A stretch of 64,000 nt of DNA, taken from Nocardioides cavernae. GTDB taxonomy: Bacteria > Actinomycetota > Actinomycetes > Propionibacteriales > Nocardioidaceae. Positions 7,881-15,837 of this stretch are shown one piece after another. The notes under the pieces were generated by a model, which was given only the letters and a program-made list of their open reading frames with translations, was not told where the DNA came from and did not search any database. The stretch covers positions 62,001 through 126,000 of the forward strand of contig NZ_JACCBW010000004.1 in the NCBI RefSeq assembly GCF_013410035.1, written 5' to 3'. The translations under genes and the position numbers were made by a program. Within the stretch, counting starts at the first letter, position 1; every line of letters begins with the position of its first letter.

Positions 7881-9064
7881 TGGCCGGCGGGTGCTCCCGG
7901 CTCGTCAGGGTCCGTGCCCAGCGGGTCGGTGCCCAGCGGGTCGGCACCCAGCGGGTCGGTGCCCGCCGGGTCGGTGGTGCCCACGTCGAGCGACCGGGCG
8001 GACTTGCCCGGGTTGGCCGCGATCTCGGCCTCGGCGATCGCCTGCTGCACCGCCTCGCTGGTGGCCCGGGTCTCCGGGTCGTCCGACCCACGCGGCAGCA
8101 GCGGCTCGGTGGAGCCCATGTCGACGCGCTTGCGCGGCGTGGCGTCCTTGGGGATGCCGGCGATCTCGTGGATCGAGGAGCCGAGGCCCTCCATCGCCTT
8201 GGTGATCTCGGACGGGATGACCCACACCTTGTTGGCGCTGCCCTCGGCGATCTTCGGCATCATCTGGAGGTACTGGTAGGCCAGGAGGGACTGGTCGGGC
8301 TGGCCGTCGTGGATCGCCTGGAAGACGGTCTGGATGGCCTGGCCCTCACCCTGGGCGCGCAGGATCGCGGCCTCGCGGTCGGCCTGCGCGCGCAGGATCT
8401 GCGACTCGCGGTCACCCTCGGCGTTGAGGATCTGCGACTGCTTGTTGCCCTCCGCGGTGAGGATCGCGGACTGCCGCTGTCCCTCCGCGCTGAGGATGAG
8501 CGCACGCTTGTCGCGGTCGGCGCGCATCTGCTTCTCCATCGCGTCCTTGATCGACGGCGGCGGGTCGATGCCCTTGATCTCGACGCGGTTGACGCGGATG
8601 CCCCACTTGCCGGTCGCCTCGTCGAGGACGCCACGCAGGCCGTTGTTGATCTCCTCGCGGGAGGTCAGGGTCTGCTCGAGGTCCATGCCACCGACGATGT
8701 TGCGCAGCGTGGTCATCGTGAGCTGCTCGACGGCCTGGATGTAGTTGGCGATCTCGTAGGTGGCCGCCACCGGGTCGGTGACCTGGAAGTAGATGACCGT
8801 GTCGATGGACACCACGAGGTTGTCCTCGGTGATCACCGGCTGGGGCGGGAAGCTCACGACCTGCTCACGCAGGTCGATGAGGTAGCGCACCTTGTCGATG
8901 AACGGCACGACGATGTTGAGTCCCGCTGGCAACGTCCCCTTGTACTTGCCGAAGCGCTCGACGATGGCCGCGCGTGCCTGGGGCACGATCCGGACCGTCT
9001 TGGCGAGCATGACGACGACGAACAGGACGACGAGCAGGAGCAGGACCAGCAGTGCTGTTCCCAT
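7877..9064 (-). CDS. SPFH/Band 7 (stomatin-like, QmcA-like) membrane protein
   Basis: The 395-residue protein has one N-terminal membrane helix (residues about 3-20) and an SPFH domain with IVPQARAAIVERFGKYKGTLPAGLN and the family segment QMRADRDKRALILSAEGQRQSAILTA (shown here in pieces: QMRADRDKRA, then ILSAEGQRQ). A long Ala/Glu/Gln coiled coil follows. The C-terminal tail contains four near-identical five-residue repeats (DPLGT type) encoded by 15-bp DNA repeats at 7914-7973. Stomatin-like proteins form oligomeric membrane microdomain scaffolds and are usually paired with an NfeD protein, as here (83 nt upstream). GGGGGGAAACC precedes the ATG. Confidence 0.9.
   Translation of the reverse strand: MGTALLVLLLLVVLFVVVMLAKTVRIVPQARAAIVERFGKYKGTLPAGLNIVVPFIDKVRYLIDLREQVVSFPPQPVITEDNLVVSIDTVIYFQVTDPVAATYEIANYIQAVEQLTMTTLRNIVGGMDLEQTLTSREEINNGLRGVLDEATGKWGIRVNRVEIKGIDPPPSIKDAMEKQMRADRDKRALILSAEGQRQSAILTAEGNKQSQILNAEGDRESQILRAQADREAAILRAQGEGQAIQTVFQAIHDGQPDQSLLAYQYLQMMPKIAEGSANKVWVIPSEITKAMEGLGSSIHEIAGIPKDATPRKRVDMGSTEPLLPRGSDDPETRATSEAVQQAIAEAEIAANPGKSARSLDVGTTDPAGTDPLGADPLGTDPLGTDPDEPGAPAGQ
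7914..7973 (-). repeat. Four 15-bp tandem repeats in the SPFH gene
   Basis: Plus-strand unit GTGCCCAGCGGGTCG occurs at 7914 and 7929 exactly, then at 7944 and 7959 with one or two changes. The period is divisible by three, so it encodes a Pro/Leu/Gly/Thr/Asp repeat in the SPFH tail without breaking frame. Confidence 0.9.
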
Positions 9065-9147
9065 GGTTTCCCCCCGATCTCGGTTGAGCGTGTGTGGTGC
9101 GTGGGTGATGCGTGGGTGGTGCTGGTGCGGGCCCGGTGGCGCCCGGC

Positions 9148-9609
9148 TCAGGGCTCGAGCGTGGCCACCGGGTGGACGTAGGCGGTGGCGCCCTTGATCT
9201 GCAGGATCTCGACGGTCTCGCCCGGGGCGATCCGGAGGTTCTCGTCGTAGGGCAGGGCCGTCCAGACCTCGCCGCCGGCCTTGATCCGCCCCGGCGCCAG
9301 GCCGGTGATCTCCTCGGTCACCATCCCGCGGGTGCCGACGAGCTTGCCGTGCCCGAGCGCGAGCTCGGGCCCGGAGTGGAGCCGCTTGACGAACGACGGG
9401 CGTACGAGCGCCAGCATCGCGACGGACGTGGCGACGGCGGCGAGCAGGGTGAGCTCGAGTGGCAGGCCCACCAGCGCGGTGATCATGCCGACGACGGCCC
9501 CGGCCGCGAGCATGGCCAAGATCAGGTCGAGGCTGAACATCTCGGCCACGCCCAGCATGATCGAGAGAGCCAGCCAGGTCTCCCAGAGGTGGTCGCGGAT
9601 CCAGTCCAT
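9148..9609 (-). CDS. NfeD-like membrane protein
   Basis: The 153-residue protein has two to three N-terminal membrane helices (residues about 10-75) and then a small beta-rich OB-fold domain (VGTRGMVTEEI ... EVWTALPYDENLRIAPGETVEILQIKGATAYV). This is the short NfeD type without the serine-protease domain. NfeD proteins partner stomatin-like SPFH proteins, and the SPFH gene lies directly downstream. A TAGGGT box 6 nt before the ATG points to leaderless transcription, whereas the SPFH gene has its own strong ribosome binding site. Confidence 0.88.
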   Translation of the reverse strand: MDWIRDHLWETWLALSIMLGVAEMFSLDLILAMLAAGAVVGMITALVGLPLELTLLAAVATSVAMLALVRPSFVKRLHSGPELALGHGKLVGTRGMVTEEITGLAPGRIKAGGEVWTALPYDENLRIAPGETVEILQIKGATAYVHPVATLEP

Positions 9610-9615
9610 GGCCCG

Positions 9616-9621
9616 ACCCTA
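9616..9621 (-). promoter_or_regulatory. -10 box of a leaderless promoter (NfeD-like gene)
   Basis: TAGGGT on the minus strand, 6 nt before the ATG at 9609. Confidence 0.65.
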
Positions 9622-9638
9622 TCCAGTCGGTGCGCGGG

Positions 9639-10445
9639 TCACGGCTGGGCGACCCGCTGGGCGGGGCGTCGACGTGCGGCGAAGCGGTCGTCCTCGCGTC
9701 GCAGGAGCAGCGGCATGCCGAAGGTCTCCGAGAGCGTCTCGGCCGTCACGACCTCCTCGACGGGGCCTGAGTCCACGACCCGTCCCCCGCGCAGCAGCAG
9801 GGCGTGGGTGAATCCGGGCGGGATCTCCTCGACGTGGTGGGACACCAGGACGGTGGCCGGGGAGTCCGGGTCGAGGGCGAGCTGCGAGAGCGTGGCGACG
9901 AGGTCCTCCCGGCCGCCCAGGTCGAGCCCGGCAGCCGGCTCGTCCAGCAGCAGCAGCTCGGGATCGGTCATCAGGGCGCGGGCGATCTGGACCCGCTTGC
10001 GCTCGCCCTCGCTGAGCGTGCCGAAGGTGCGGTCGAGGAGGTGGCCGGCCCCCACCTCGGAGAGCAGGTCGCCGGCGCGGTCGTGGTCGAGGTCGGCGTA
10101 CTCCTCGCGCCAGCGGCCGACGACCCCGTAGGACGCCGAGACGACCACGTCGCGGACCAGCTCGCCGCGCGGGATGCGGTCGGCGAGCACGGCGCTGGTC
10201 AGGCCGATGCGCGGTCGCAGCTCGAAGACGTCGGTCGTGCCGAGGACGACGTCGAGGATCCCGGCGACGCCGGAGGTGGGGTGCAGCTGGGCGGCCGCGA
10301 CCTGGAGCAACGTCGTCTTGCCGGCACCGTTGGGACCGAGGACGACCCAGCGCTCGTCCTCCTCGACGAACCAGTCGACCTCGTCGAGCAGCAGCGTCGA
10401 GCCACGGCGCACCGTGACCCCGGCGAACTCGATGACGGCGACCAC
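9639..10445 (-). CDS. ABC transporter ATP-binding protein (ModF/COG1119-like)
   Basis: This 268-residue stand-alone ATPase has Walker A GPNGAGKTT, a signature LSEGE, Walker B ELLLLDEPAAGLD and the switch histidine in VLVSHHVEEIP. The motif HHVEEIPPGFTHALLL is typical of the COG1119 subfamily. No permease gene is adjacent, so its partner or regulatory role is unknown. A GTG at 10454 is also possible, but a TAGGGT box overlaps it and ends 7 nt before the GTG at 10445, so the latter is taken as the leaderless start. Confidence 0.82.
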   Translation of the reverse strand: MVAVIEFAGVTVRRGSTLLLDEVDWFVEEDERWVVLGPNGAGKTTLLQVAAAQLHPTSGVAGILDVVLGTTDVFELRPRIGLTSAVLADRIPRGELVRDVVVSASYGVVGRWREEYADLDHDRAGDLLSEVGAGHLLDRTFGTLSEGERKRVQIARALMTDPELLLLDEPAAGLDLGGREDLVATLSQLALDPDSPATVLVSHHVEEIPPGFTHALLLRGGRVVDSGPVEEVVTAETLSETFGMPLLLRREDDRFAARRRPAQRVAQP

Positions 10446-10452
10446 GGGCGTC

Positions 10453-10458
10453 ACCCTA
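10453..10458 (-). promoter_or_regulatory. -10 box of a leaderless promoter (ABC ATPase)
   Basis: TAGGGT on the minus strand, 7 nt before the GTG at 10445; it overlaps the alternative GTG at 10454. Confidence 0.55.
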
Positions 10459-10523
10459 TCCAGCAGCCGTCACAGGACCGGGTCGGACACGGCGGACGGA
10501 CGCGGCGAGTAGCCTCGCCCGCG

Positions 10524-11237
10524 ATGTCGACGCCGTCCCCCGCCCTGCCGCACTCCGCCTCGCTGGCGTGGTGGCTGACGGCCTGGCTGCGCGGGCACGA
10601 GCAGACCGACCACGTGCTCGACGCGCTGTCCGTCGACACCCACCTGCTGCAGGGCGGGTCCGCGCTCGACCTGCTCGTCCGGGCGCGCGGCACCGGCGCG
10701 TCGCACGCGGGCGTCGCCCTCCCCGTCGAGGGGGACCTGCTCGGCCTGGGCGGACCGCGCGAGCTCAACGAGGCCGCGACCGAGGCGGGACAGGCCGTCG
10801 TGGTCGGTGACCTCGGGCTCGTCCCGGAGGAGCAGGGCGACACGGTGCAGTGGCGCCCCCTGCCCGCCGGCCGGCGCCAGCTGCCGGACGTCGGGGAGGC
10901 CGACCGCGCGCTGCGCGAGAGCCTGCTGGGTGCGGCCGCCGACCTCGCCGACCTCGACGTGGCGCGGTGGCGCCCCGAGGCGGCCGACGCCTTGATGAAC
11001 CTCCACCACCGACCCGCGCTCGACGCGCCGCTCGGCACCCCGCCGCGGTGCGTGGACCTCGCCGCGCGGGGGCTGCAGGCGTGGGCGATCGTCGACCTGG
11101 CCCTCGTCGACGACGGCGGAGCACTGTCGTCGTACGAGGTGGAGCGGCGTCGTGGCCTGCTCCAGCCGCTCGGGCGGGCCGCGAGACGCGCGATCGTCGC
11201 CGCGTGCTCGCCCGAGGTGTGGCCGGAGGGCTACTAG
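10524..11237 (+). CDS. Conserved hypothetical actinobacterial protein
   Basis: This 237-residue soluble protein is not assigned to a named family. It has no signal peptide or membrane segment, begins SLAWWLTAWLRGHEQTDHVLDAL and is rich in Ala, Leu and acidic residues, suggesting a mostly helical fold with a central beta region (VALPVEGDLLGLGGP). A TAGCCT box ends 8 nt before the ATG, supporting this start. It is divergent from the ABC ATPase and converges with the VOC gene; the context gives no functional hint. Confidence 0.7.
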   Translation: MSTPSPALPHSASLAWWLTAWLRGHEQTDHVLDALSVDTHLLQGGSALDLLVRARGTGASHAGVALPVEGDLLGLGGPRELNEAATEAGQAVVVGDLGLVPEEQGDTVQWRPLPAGRRQLPDVGEADRALRESLLGAAADLADLDVARWRPEAADALMNLHHRPALDAPLGTPPRCVDLAARGLQAWAIVDLALVDDGGALSSYEVERRRGLLQPLGRAARRAIVAACSPEVWPEGY

Positions 11238-11250
11238 CCGGGCGCCACCG

Positions 11251-11607
11251 TCAGGAGGTCGACCAGGCGCCGAGCACGTTGCCGGCCGGGTCGCTGAACT
11301 CGAAGCGCCGCCCGCCGGGGAACTCGTAGGGCCCGGAGGTGACGGCGCCGCCGGCCGCCAGCACCGCCGCGACGGTCGCGTCGAGGTCGTCGGAGTAGAG
11401 CAGGACGAGCGGACCGCCCGGGCCGGGCGTGCCGGTGCCGTTGAGGCCGCCGACCTCGCCGTCCCCCGATGCCGCGCGGATCCCGGAGTAGGTGGGACCG
11501 TAGTCGTTGAACGCCCACCCGAAGGCCTGCTCGTAGAACGCCCGGGCGGCGGCCATGTCGGAGACGTTGATCTCGATGTAGTCGATGGTGTGGTGGACCT
11601 GGCTCAT
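11251..11607 (-). CDS. VOC family (glyoxalase/bleomycin-resistance-like) protein
   Basis: The 118-residue single-domain protein shows the vicinal-oxygen-chelate pattern: DYIEINVSDMAAARAFYEQAFGW at the N terminus and FEFSDPAGNVLGAW at the C terminus. A metal-ligand glutamate is visible in both halves (YIEINV, FEFSDP), although the first histidine of classical glyoxalases is not obvious. Substrate unknown. The ATG at 11607 is chosen over an upstream in-frame start because TAGCGT ends 7 nt before it, as in other leaderless genes here. Confidence 0.85.
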   Translation of the reverse strand: MSQVHHTIDYIEINVSDMAAARAFYEQAFGWAFNDYGPTYSGIRAASGDGEVGGLNGTGTPGPGGPLVLLYSDDLDATVAAVLAAGGAVTSGPYEFPGGRRFEFSDPAGNVLGAWSTS

Positions 11608-11614
11608 GCCCCTG

Positions 11615-11620
11615 ACGCTA
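11615..11620 (-). promoter_or_regulatory. -10 box of a leaderless promoter (VOC gene)
   Basis: TAGCGT on the minus strand, 7 nt before the ATG at 11607. Confidence 0.6.
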
Positions 11621-11640
11621 GGGCGACCCACCGACAGCGG

Positions 11641-12126
11641 TCAGCCGCCGTACGGGGGCGGCGGCGGGTAGGCACCCCCGTAGCCGCCGTAGCCATCGCC
11701 GTAGGGCGAGGCGGGCGCCTTCGGGTTGGGGCCGTACTGGTTGTCGGGCCTGGAGTCGGTGCAGAACCAGACGATCAGCAGCACGACCGAGACCAGGAAC
11801 AGGATCAGCCCGACGGCCGGGGCCAGGAAGAGGAGCGGCAGGGAGGCGTACACGAGGGCCTGCCACCAGCCACTGCGCCCGATGTCGTGCAGCCGTCGCG
11901 CCGCCGCCGCGAGCGAGGGCAGCAGCAGGGCCAGGCCGGTCACCGTGCCGACGACCCCGTTGCCCTCGTTGAACTCGTCCGTGCCGAGGGCGTGGTCGAG
12001 GGCGCTCGAGACGATCCCGACCAGGAACGTGAACAGCGCGAAGTACCAGAACTCGGAGCGCCGTGCGCGGCCCGAGAACGTGACGTACTTCGACAGGCAC
12101 GTGCGCACTGCGGTGGTGAAGCCCAT
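11641..12126 (-). CDS. DUF805 membrane protein
   Basis: The 161-residue protein matches DUF805: the N-terminal motif KYVTFSGRARRSEFWYF, four predicted membrane helices, and ARRLHDIGRSGWW in the middle. The tail is a Gly/Tyr/Pro-rich cytoplasmic stretch (YGGYGGAYPPPPPYGG), common in actinobacterial members. Function unknown. AGGGGGA about 7 nt upstream supports the ATG at 12126, and TACGGT about 55 nt upstream could be the -10 box. Confidence 0.88.
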   Translation of the reverse strand: MGFTTAVRTCLSKYVTFSGRARRSEFWYFALFTFLVGIVSSALDHALGTDEFNEGNGVVGTVTGLALLLPSLAAAARRLHDIGRSGWWQALVYASLPLLFLAPAVGLILFLVSVVLLIVWFCTDSRPDNQYGPNPKAPASPYGDGYGGYGGAYPPPPPYGG

Positions 12127-12300
12127 GGACCGGTCCCCCTGTGTCCGGGCGGCGCCGAGGACCGGACCCGCCAGCGGGAGCACCGTAGGGCATGCCGGGC
12201 AGCGGTGCCAGCACCACCACGGCGGACGCGGTCCCCGGGTGCGCCCGAGGCGCGGACCCGGCAGCGGAGGCGACACCGCCACGACTAGCCTTCGACCACG

Positions 12301-13518
12301 ATGGAAGACGAGCCGAAGACCCTCTTGGTCACCCTCACCGGCAAGGACCGCCCGGGCGTCACGTCGACGATGTTCGCGGCGCTCGCCGCGGCCGGGGTCG
12401 AGGTCCTCGACATCGAGCAGGTCGTGCTGCGCCGCCGGCTCCTGCTCGGCATCCTCGTGACGGCGCCGCGCGACTGGAAGAGGTTGCGCGACGTCATCGA
12501 GCGCACCGCCGCCGAGCTGGGGATGAGCGTCGAGGTCGACCGCGGCGCCGGCGACAACCGCAGGCGCAACGGCGACCGCTCCCACATCACGCTCATCGGG
12601 CGCCCCCTCAAGGCGTCGGCGATGTCGGCGATCGCCGGACGGATCGCCGACTCGGGCGCCAACATCGACCGCATCGAGCGGATGGCGCGCTACCCCGTCA
12701 CCGCGATCGAGCTGCACGTGTCCGGCGCCCCGGCGGACCGGCTGCGCCCCCTGCTCACGGCCGAGGCCGCCCGGCAGGGCATCGACTTGGCGGTCCAGCG
12801 CGAGTCGCTGCACCGTCGCGGCGTCCGGCTGATCGTGATGGACGTCGACTCGACCCTCATCCAGGGCGAGGTGATCGAGATGATCGCCGCCCACGCCGGG
12901 CAGGAGGCCGAGGTCGCGCGGGTCACCGAGGCCGCCATGCGCGGTGAGCTCGACTTCGAGCAGTCGCTCCGCGAGCGGGTGGCGCTGCTCGAGGGCGTGC
13001 CCGCGTCGGCGCTCGACGAGGTCTACGACTCGATCGTCCTGGCGGCGGGGGCGCGGACGATGGTGCGCACCCTGCGTCGGCTCGGCTACCGCTTCGCCAT
13101 CGTCTCCGGCGGGTTCACCCAGATCACCGACCGCCTCGCCGCGGACCTCGGCATCCACTTCGCCCGCGCCAACGAGCTCGAGATCGTCGACGGCCGGCTG
13201 ACCGGGCGCATCGTCGGCGACGTCGTGGACCGGGCCGGCAAGGCCGCGGCGCTGCGCGAGTTCGCCGCGGAGGTCGGCGTACCGCTGGAGGCGACGATCG
13301 CGATCGGCGACGGCGCCAACGACCTCGACATGATCGACGCGGCCGGCCTCGGCATCGCCTACAACGCCAAGCCGATGGTGCGCGACGCCGCGCACACGTC
13401 CGTCAACGTGCCCTACCTCGACACCGTGCTCTACCTGCTCGGGATCTCCCGCGAGGAGATCGAGGAGGCCGACGCCGAGGTCGGGATCGTCACGCCCTCG
13501 CCGCCGCTCATCGACTGA
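12301..13518 (+). CDS. serB: Phosphoserine phosphatase with N-terminal ACT domains
   Basis: SerB removes phosphate from O-phosphoserine in the last step of serine synthesis. Residues 1-170 are two ACT-like regulatory modules (LLVTLTGKDRPGVTSTMF, then ITLIGRPLKASAMSAIAGRI), as in mycobacterial SerB2. The HAD phosphatase domain follows, with the nucleophile motif DVDSTLI (Asp181), the second-motif region IVSGGF and the metal-binding GDGANDLDM. The 405-residue length is normal for the ACT-containing type. TAGCCT ends 9 nt before the ATG. The last 11 nt overlap the convergent methyltransferase gene. Confidence 0.93.
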   Translation: MEDEPKTLLVTLTGKDRPGVTSTMFAALAAAGVEVLDIEQVVLRRRLLLGILVTAPRDWKRLRDVIERTAAELGMSVEVDRGAGDNRRRNGDRSHITLIGRPLKASAMSAIAGRIADSGANIDRIERMARYPVTAIELHVSGAPADRLRPLLTAEAARQGIDLAVQRESLHRRGVRLIVMDVDSTLIQGEVIEMIAAHAGQEAEVARVTEAAMRGELDFEQSLRERVALLEGVPASALDEVYDSIVLAAGARTMVRTLRRLGYRFAIVSGGFTQITDRLAADLGIHFARANELEIVDGRLTGRIVGDVVDRAGKAAALREFAAEVGVPLEATIAIGDGANDLDMIDAAGLGIAYNAKPMVRDAAHTSVNVPYLDTVLYLLGISREEIEEADAEVGIVTPSPPLID

Positions 13519-14284
13519 CCGGCCGACGGCCGATGGCGACGCAGCCGCCCGTCTCCTCGTCCACCACGACCTCGGTGGCCAGTCCGGCGTCTCGCATCGC
13601 CCCCGTCGTCAAGCCGTCCTGCCAGGTGCTGGTCTCCATGAGCAGCACGCCTCCCGGCACGAGCCAGTCCGTCGCCCCCGCGGCGAGGCGGCGGTGGAGG
13701 TCCGCGCCGTCCGCTCCCCCGTCGAGCGCGGTCCGCGGCTCGTGGTCGCGGGCCTCGGGCGGCATGTCGGCGATCCGGTCCGTCGGGACGTAGGGCGCGT
13801 TGGCGACCAGGACGTCCACGCCGGCGCGCAGCGATGCCGGCAGTGCGTCGTAGAGGTCACCCGCGTGGAGGTCGGCCAGGGGAGCGTTGACCGCGGCGCA
13901 CGCCAGCGCTCCGGGATCCAGGTCCGCGGCGTGCACCTCGGCGGCCGGCGGCAGCGAGGCCGCCACCGGTGCGACGCCGCAGCACATCTCCACCACCACG
14001 GGTCGCCCGGCGCGGGCGGCGACCTCCGCGAGCGCCGTACGCGCGAGGAGCTCGGTGCGCCGGCGCGGCACGAACACCCCCGGCGCCACGACGAGGCGGC
14101 GGCCGAGGAACGCGACCCAGCCGAGCACCAGCTCCAGCGGCTCACCGGCCTCGCGTCGAGCCACGAGCGCCTCGAGGTCCGCGCCGGTCGCTGCTGCTGC
14201 GAGCAGGGCCGCCTCGTCCTCGGCCCACACGCATCCCGCCGCTCGCAGCCGGTCGACGACCGCTCCGGGAACGGGTCCGCTCAT
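13508..14284 (-). CDS. PrmC-related putative protein-glutamine methyltransferase
   Basis: This 258-residue SAM-dependent methyltransferase resembles the actinobacterial PrmC-related family (TIGR03704 type). It has the SAM-binding region VVVEMCCGVAPVAASL and the catalytic-loop position occupied by NAPY where PrmC has NPPY. The N-terminal helical part (residues 1-80) with RREAGEPLELVLGWVAFLG and FVPRRRTELL is also PrmC-like. The natural substrate is unknown. Its ATG overlaps the stop of the SixA-like gene (ATGA), so the two are coupled. Confidence 0.8.
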   Translation of the reverse strand: MSGPVPGAVVDRLRAAGCVWAEDEAALLAAAATGADLEALVARREAGEPLELVLGWVAFLGRRLVVAPGVFVPRRRTELLARTALAEVAARAGRPVVVEMCCGVAPVAASLPPAAEVHAADLDPGALACAAVNAPLADLHAGDLYDALPASLRAGVDVLVANAPYVPTDRIADMPPEARDHEPRTALDGGADGADLHRRLAAGATDWLVPGGVLLMETSTWQDGLTTGAMRDAGLATEVVVDEETGGCVAIGRRPVSR

Positions 14285-14790
14285 CCGTCCCCGACGTGGA
14301 AGGCCTCGAGCCGACCCGTCCCGGGCGCGAGGTCGGCCCACGGTGCATCGACCGCGAAGACGGCGAGGGTCGAGGTCGGGAAGCCCCGCGTGATCAGGTC
14401 GGTGGTGGCGTCGGCATCCCCGTCGCCGTCGTCCAGCAGCTCGGCGACGTAGGCCACCGTCGGGTTGTGCCCGAGAACGACGAGCGTCGCCACGTCCGGG
14501 TCGGTCTCGCGGACGAGGTCCATCGCCGCGTCCGGCCCGGCTGCGTAGAGCGCCGCGACGAAGTCGGGCACGAGGTCCCACCCCGCCCCGCCGGCCAGGT
14601 CCGCCCAGGTCTCACGGGTGCGCAGCGCGTCCGAGACGAGGGCCGCGTCGGGGACGATCCCGCGCGATGCCAGCCAGCGGCCTGCCTCCTCGGCGTCGGC
14701 ATGCCCCTGCGGTGCCAGCGCCCGCTCGTGGTCCGACGGACCGCCCGCCTCCGCCTTGCTGTGACGTACGACGACGAGTCGCCTCACCAT
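14281..14790 (-). CDS. SixA-like histidine phosphatase
   Basis: The 169-residue protein belongs to the histidine phosphatase superfamily: the catalytic motif LVVVRHSKAE near the N terminus, a second conserved histidine in VVLGHNPTV and the basic residue in SDALRTRETW. Its size and RHSKA motif match SixA-type phosphohistidine phosphatases. The substrate is unproven. Start choice is uncertain: ATG 14790 has only a weak purine-rich upstream (AAGGCAGG), GTG 14787 and ATG 14823 are alternatives. It is divergent from cphB and coupled to the downstream methyltransferase. Confidence 0.82.
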   Translation of the reverse strand: MVRRLVVVRHSKAEAGGPSDHERALAPQGHADAEEAGRWLASRGIVPDAALVSDALRTRETWADLAGGAGWDLVPDFVAALYAAGPDAAMDLVRETDPDVATLVVLGHNPTVAYVAELLDDGDGDADATTDLITRGFPTSTLAVFAVDAPWADLAPGTGRLEAFHVGDG

Positions 14791-14843
14791 GCTGTCGCCT
14801 GCCTTCCCGACTGACTCCTGCATCCTCCAACCCTTCCAGCCGC

Positions 14844-14849
14844 TAGCCT
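14844..14849 (+). promoter_or_regulatory. -10 box of a leaderless promoter (cphB)
   Basis: TAGCCT ends 7 nt before the ATG of cphB at 14857. It is embedded in the palindrome GCTAGC, so it may also face the divergent SixA-like gene. Confidence 0.6.
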
Positions 14850-14856
14850 GCCTGTC

Positions 14857-15807
14857 ATGCCCCACGGACCACTCATGATCATCGGTGGTGCCGAGGACAA
14901 GGTGCGCAAGCCGACCATCCTCAAGCACTTCGTCGCCCTCAGCGGCGGCAGGGACGCCCGCATCGCCGTGATCCCGACCGCATCCTCGCTCGGCCGCGAG
15001 GTCGTGGACGTCTACGACGCGCTGTTCACCAAGTTCGGTGCCGCCCGGGTCGACGCCGTACGCCCCGAATCCCGCGAGCAGGCCCACGACCCCGCGCTCG
15101 TGAAGGCCCTTGACGAGGCCACCGGGGTGTTCATGACCGGTGGCAACCAGCTCAAGCTGTCCTCGATCGTGTGCGGCACGCCCGTCGGCGACGCGATCGT
15201 CCGTGCCCACGAGCGTGGTGCGGTCGTGGCCGGCACGTCGGCGGGCGCCAGCATCCAGTCGTCCCACATGGTCGCCTTCGGCGTCGGGGGCGCCACCCCG
15301 AAGCAGCGGATGACGCAGGTGGCGGCGGGCCTCGGCCTGGTCGACGCGGCCGTCATCGACCAGCACTTCGACCAGCGCAACCGCTACGGACGCCTGCTGA
15401 TGATCGTCGCGCAGAGCCCGCAGCTGCTGGGGATCGGCGTCGACGAGGACACCTGCGGCCTCGTCGAGGACGTGGACGGCGACCTGCTGATGCGCGTGCT
15501 CGGCAAGGGGGCGGTGACGATCTTCGACGGCTCGCGGATGGTCTCCAACGCCCACGAGGCCAAGCGCTCGTCCCCGCTCCTGGCCAGCGGCGTCGTGTTC
15601 CACACGTTGCCCGAGGGCGCGGTGTTCAACCTGTCCACGCGCACGCTGGTGCCGCAGGAGCCGGTCGTCGACGCCGAGGACGCGGACGAGCTCGCCGAGG
15701 CCAGCCGCGACCTGCGCGAGCTCGCGCGTGACATCGCCGCGGCCGACGCCACGCCCGCCGCGGTCGCACGCCGCCTCAGGAAGCGGCGTACCCCCCGTTC
15801 GTCGTAG
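14857..15807 (+). CDS. cphB: Cyanophycinase
   Basis: CphB is a cytoplasmic serine exopeptidase that cuts cyanophycin into beta-Asp-Arg dipeptides. The 316-residue protein shows the family start MIIGGAEDK, the segment GVFMTGGNQLKL and the nucleophile motif GTSAGAS (Ser near residue 129), followed by VIDQHFDQRNRYGRL. Cyanophycinases are usually about 270-300 residues; the extra length here is a charged C-terminal tail. It is followed after 30 nt by cphA in the same direction, so synthesis and breakdown enzymes appear co-transcribed. Confidence 0.95.
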   Translation: MPHGPLMIIGGAEDKVRKPTILKHFVALSGGRDARIAVIPTASSLGREVVDVYDALFTKFGAARVDAVRPESREQAHDPALVKALDEATGVFMTGGNQLKLSSIVCGTPVGDAIVRAHERGAVVAGTSAGASIQSSHMVAFGVGGATPKQRMTQVAAGLGLVDAAVIDQHFDQRNRYGRLLMIVAQSPQLLGIGVDEDTCGLVEDVDGDLLMRVLGKGAVTIFDGSRMVSNAHEAKRSSPLLASGVVFHTLPEGAVFNLSTRTLVPQEPVVDAEDADELAEASRDLRELARDIAAADATPAAVARRLRKRRTPRSS

Positions 15808-15837
15808 AGCACCCCGCCCACCCCCAGGGAGACATCC

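Noticed and set aside
10446..10454. Start of the ABC ATPase at GTG 10454
   Set aside because: The -10 box overlaps this codon; the spacing rule seen elsewhere favours GTG 10445. The difference is three residues and not certain.
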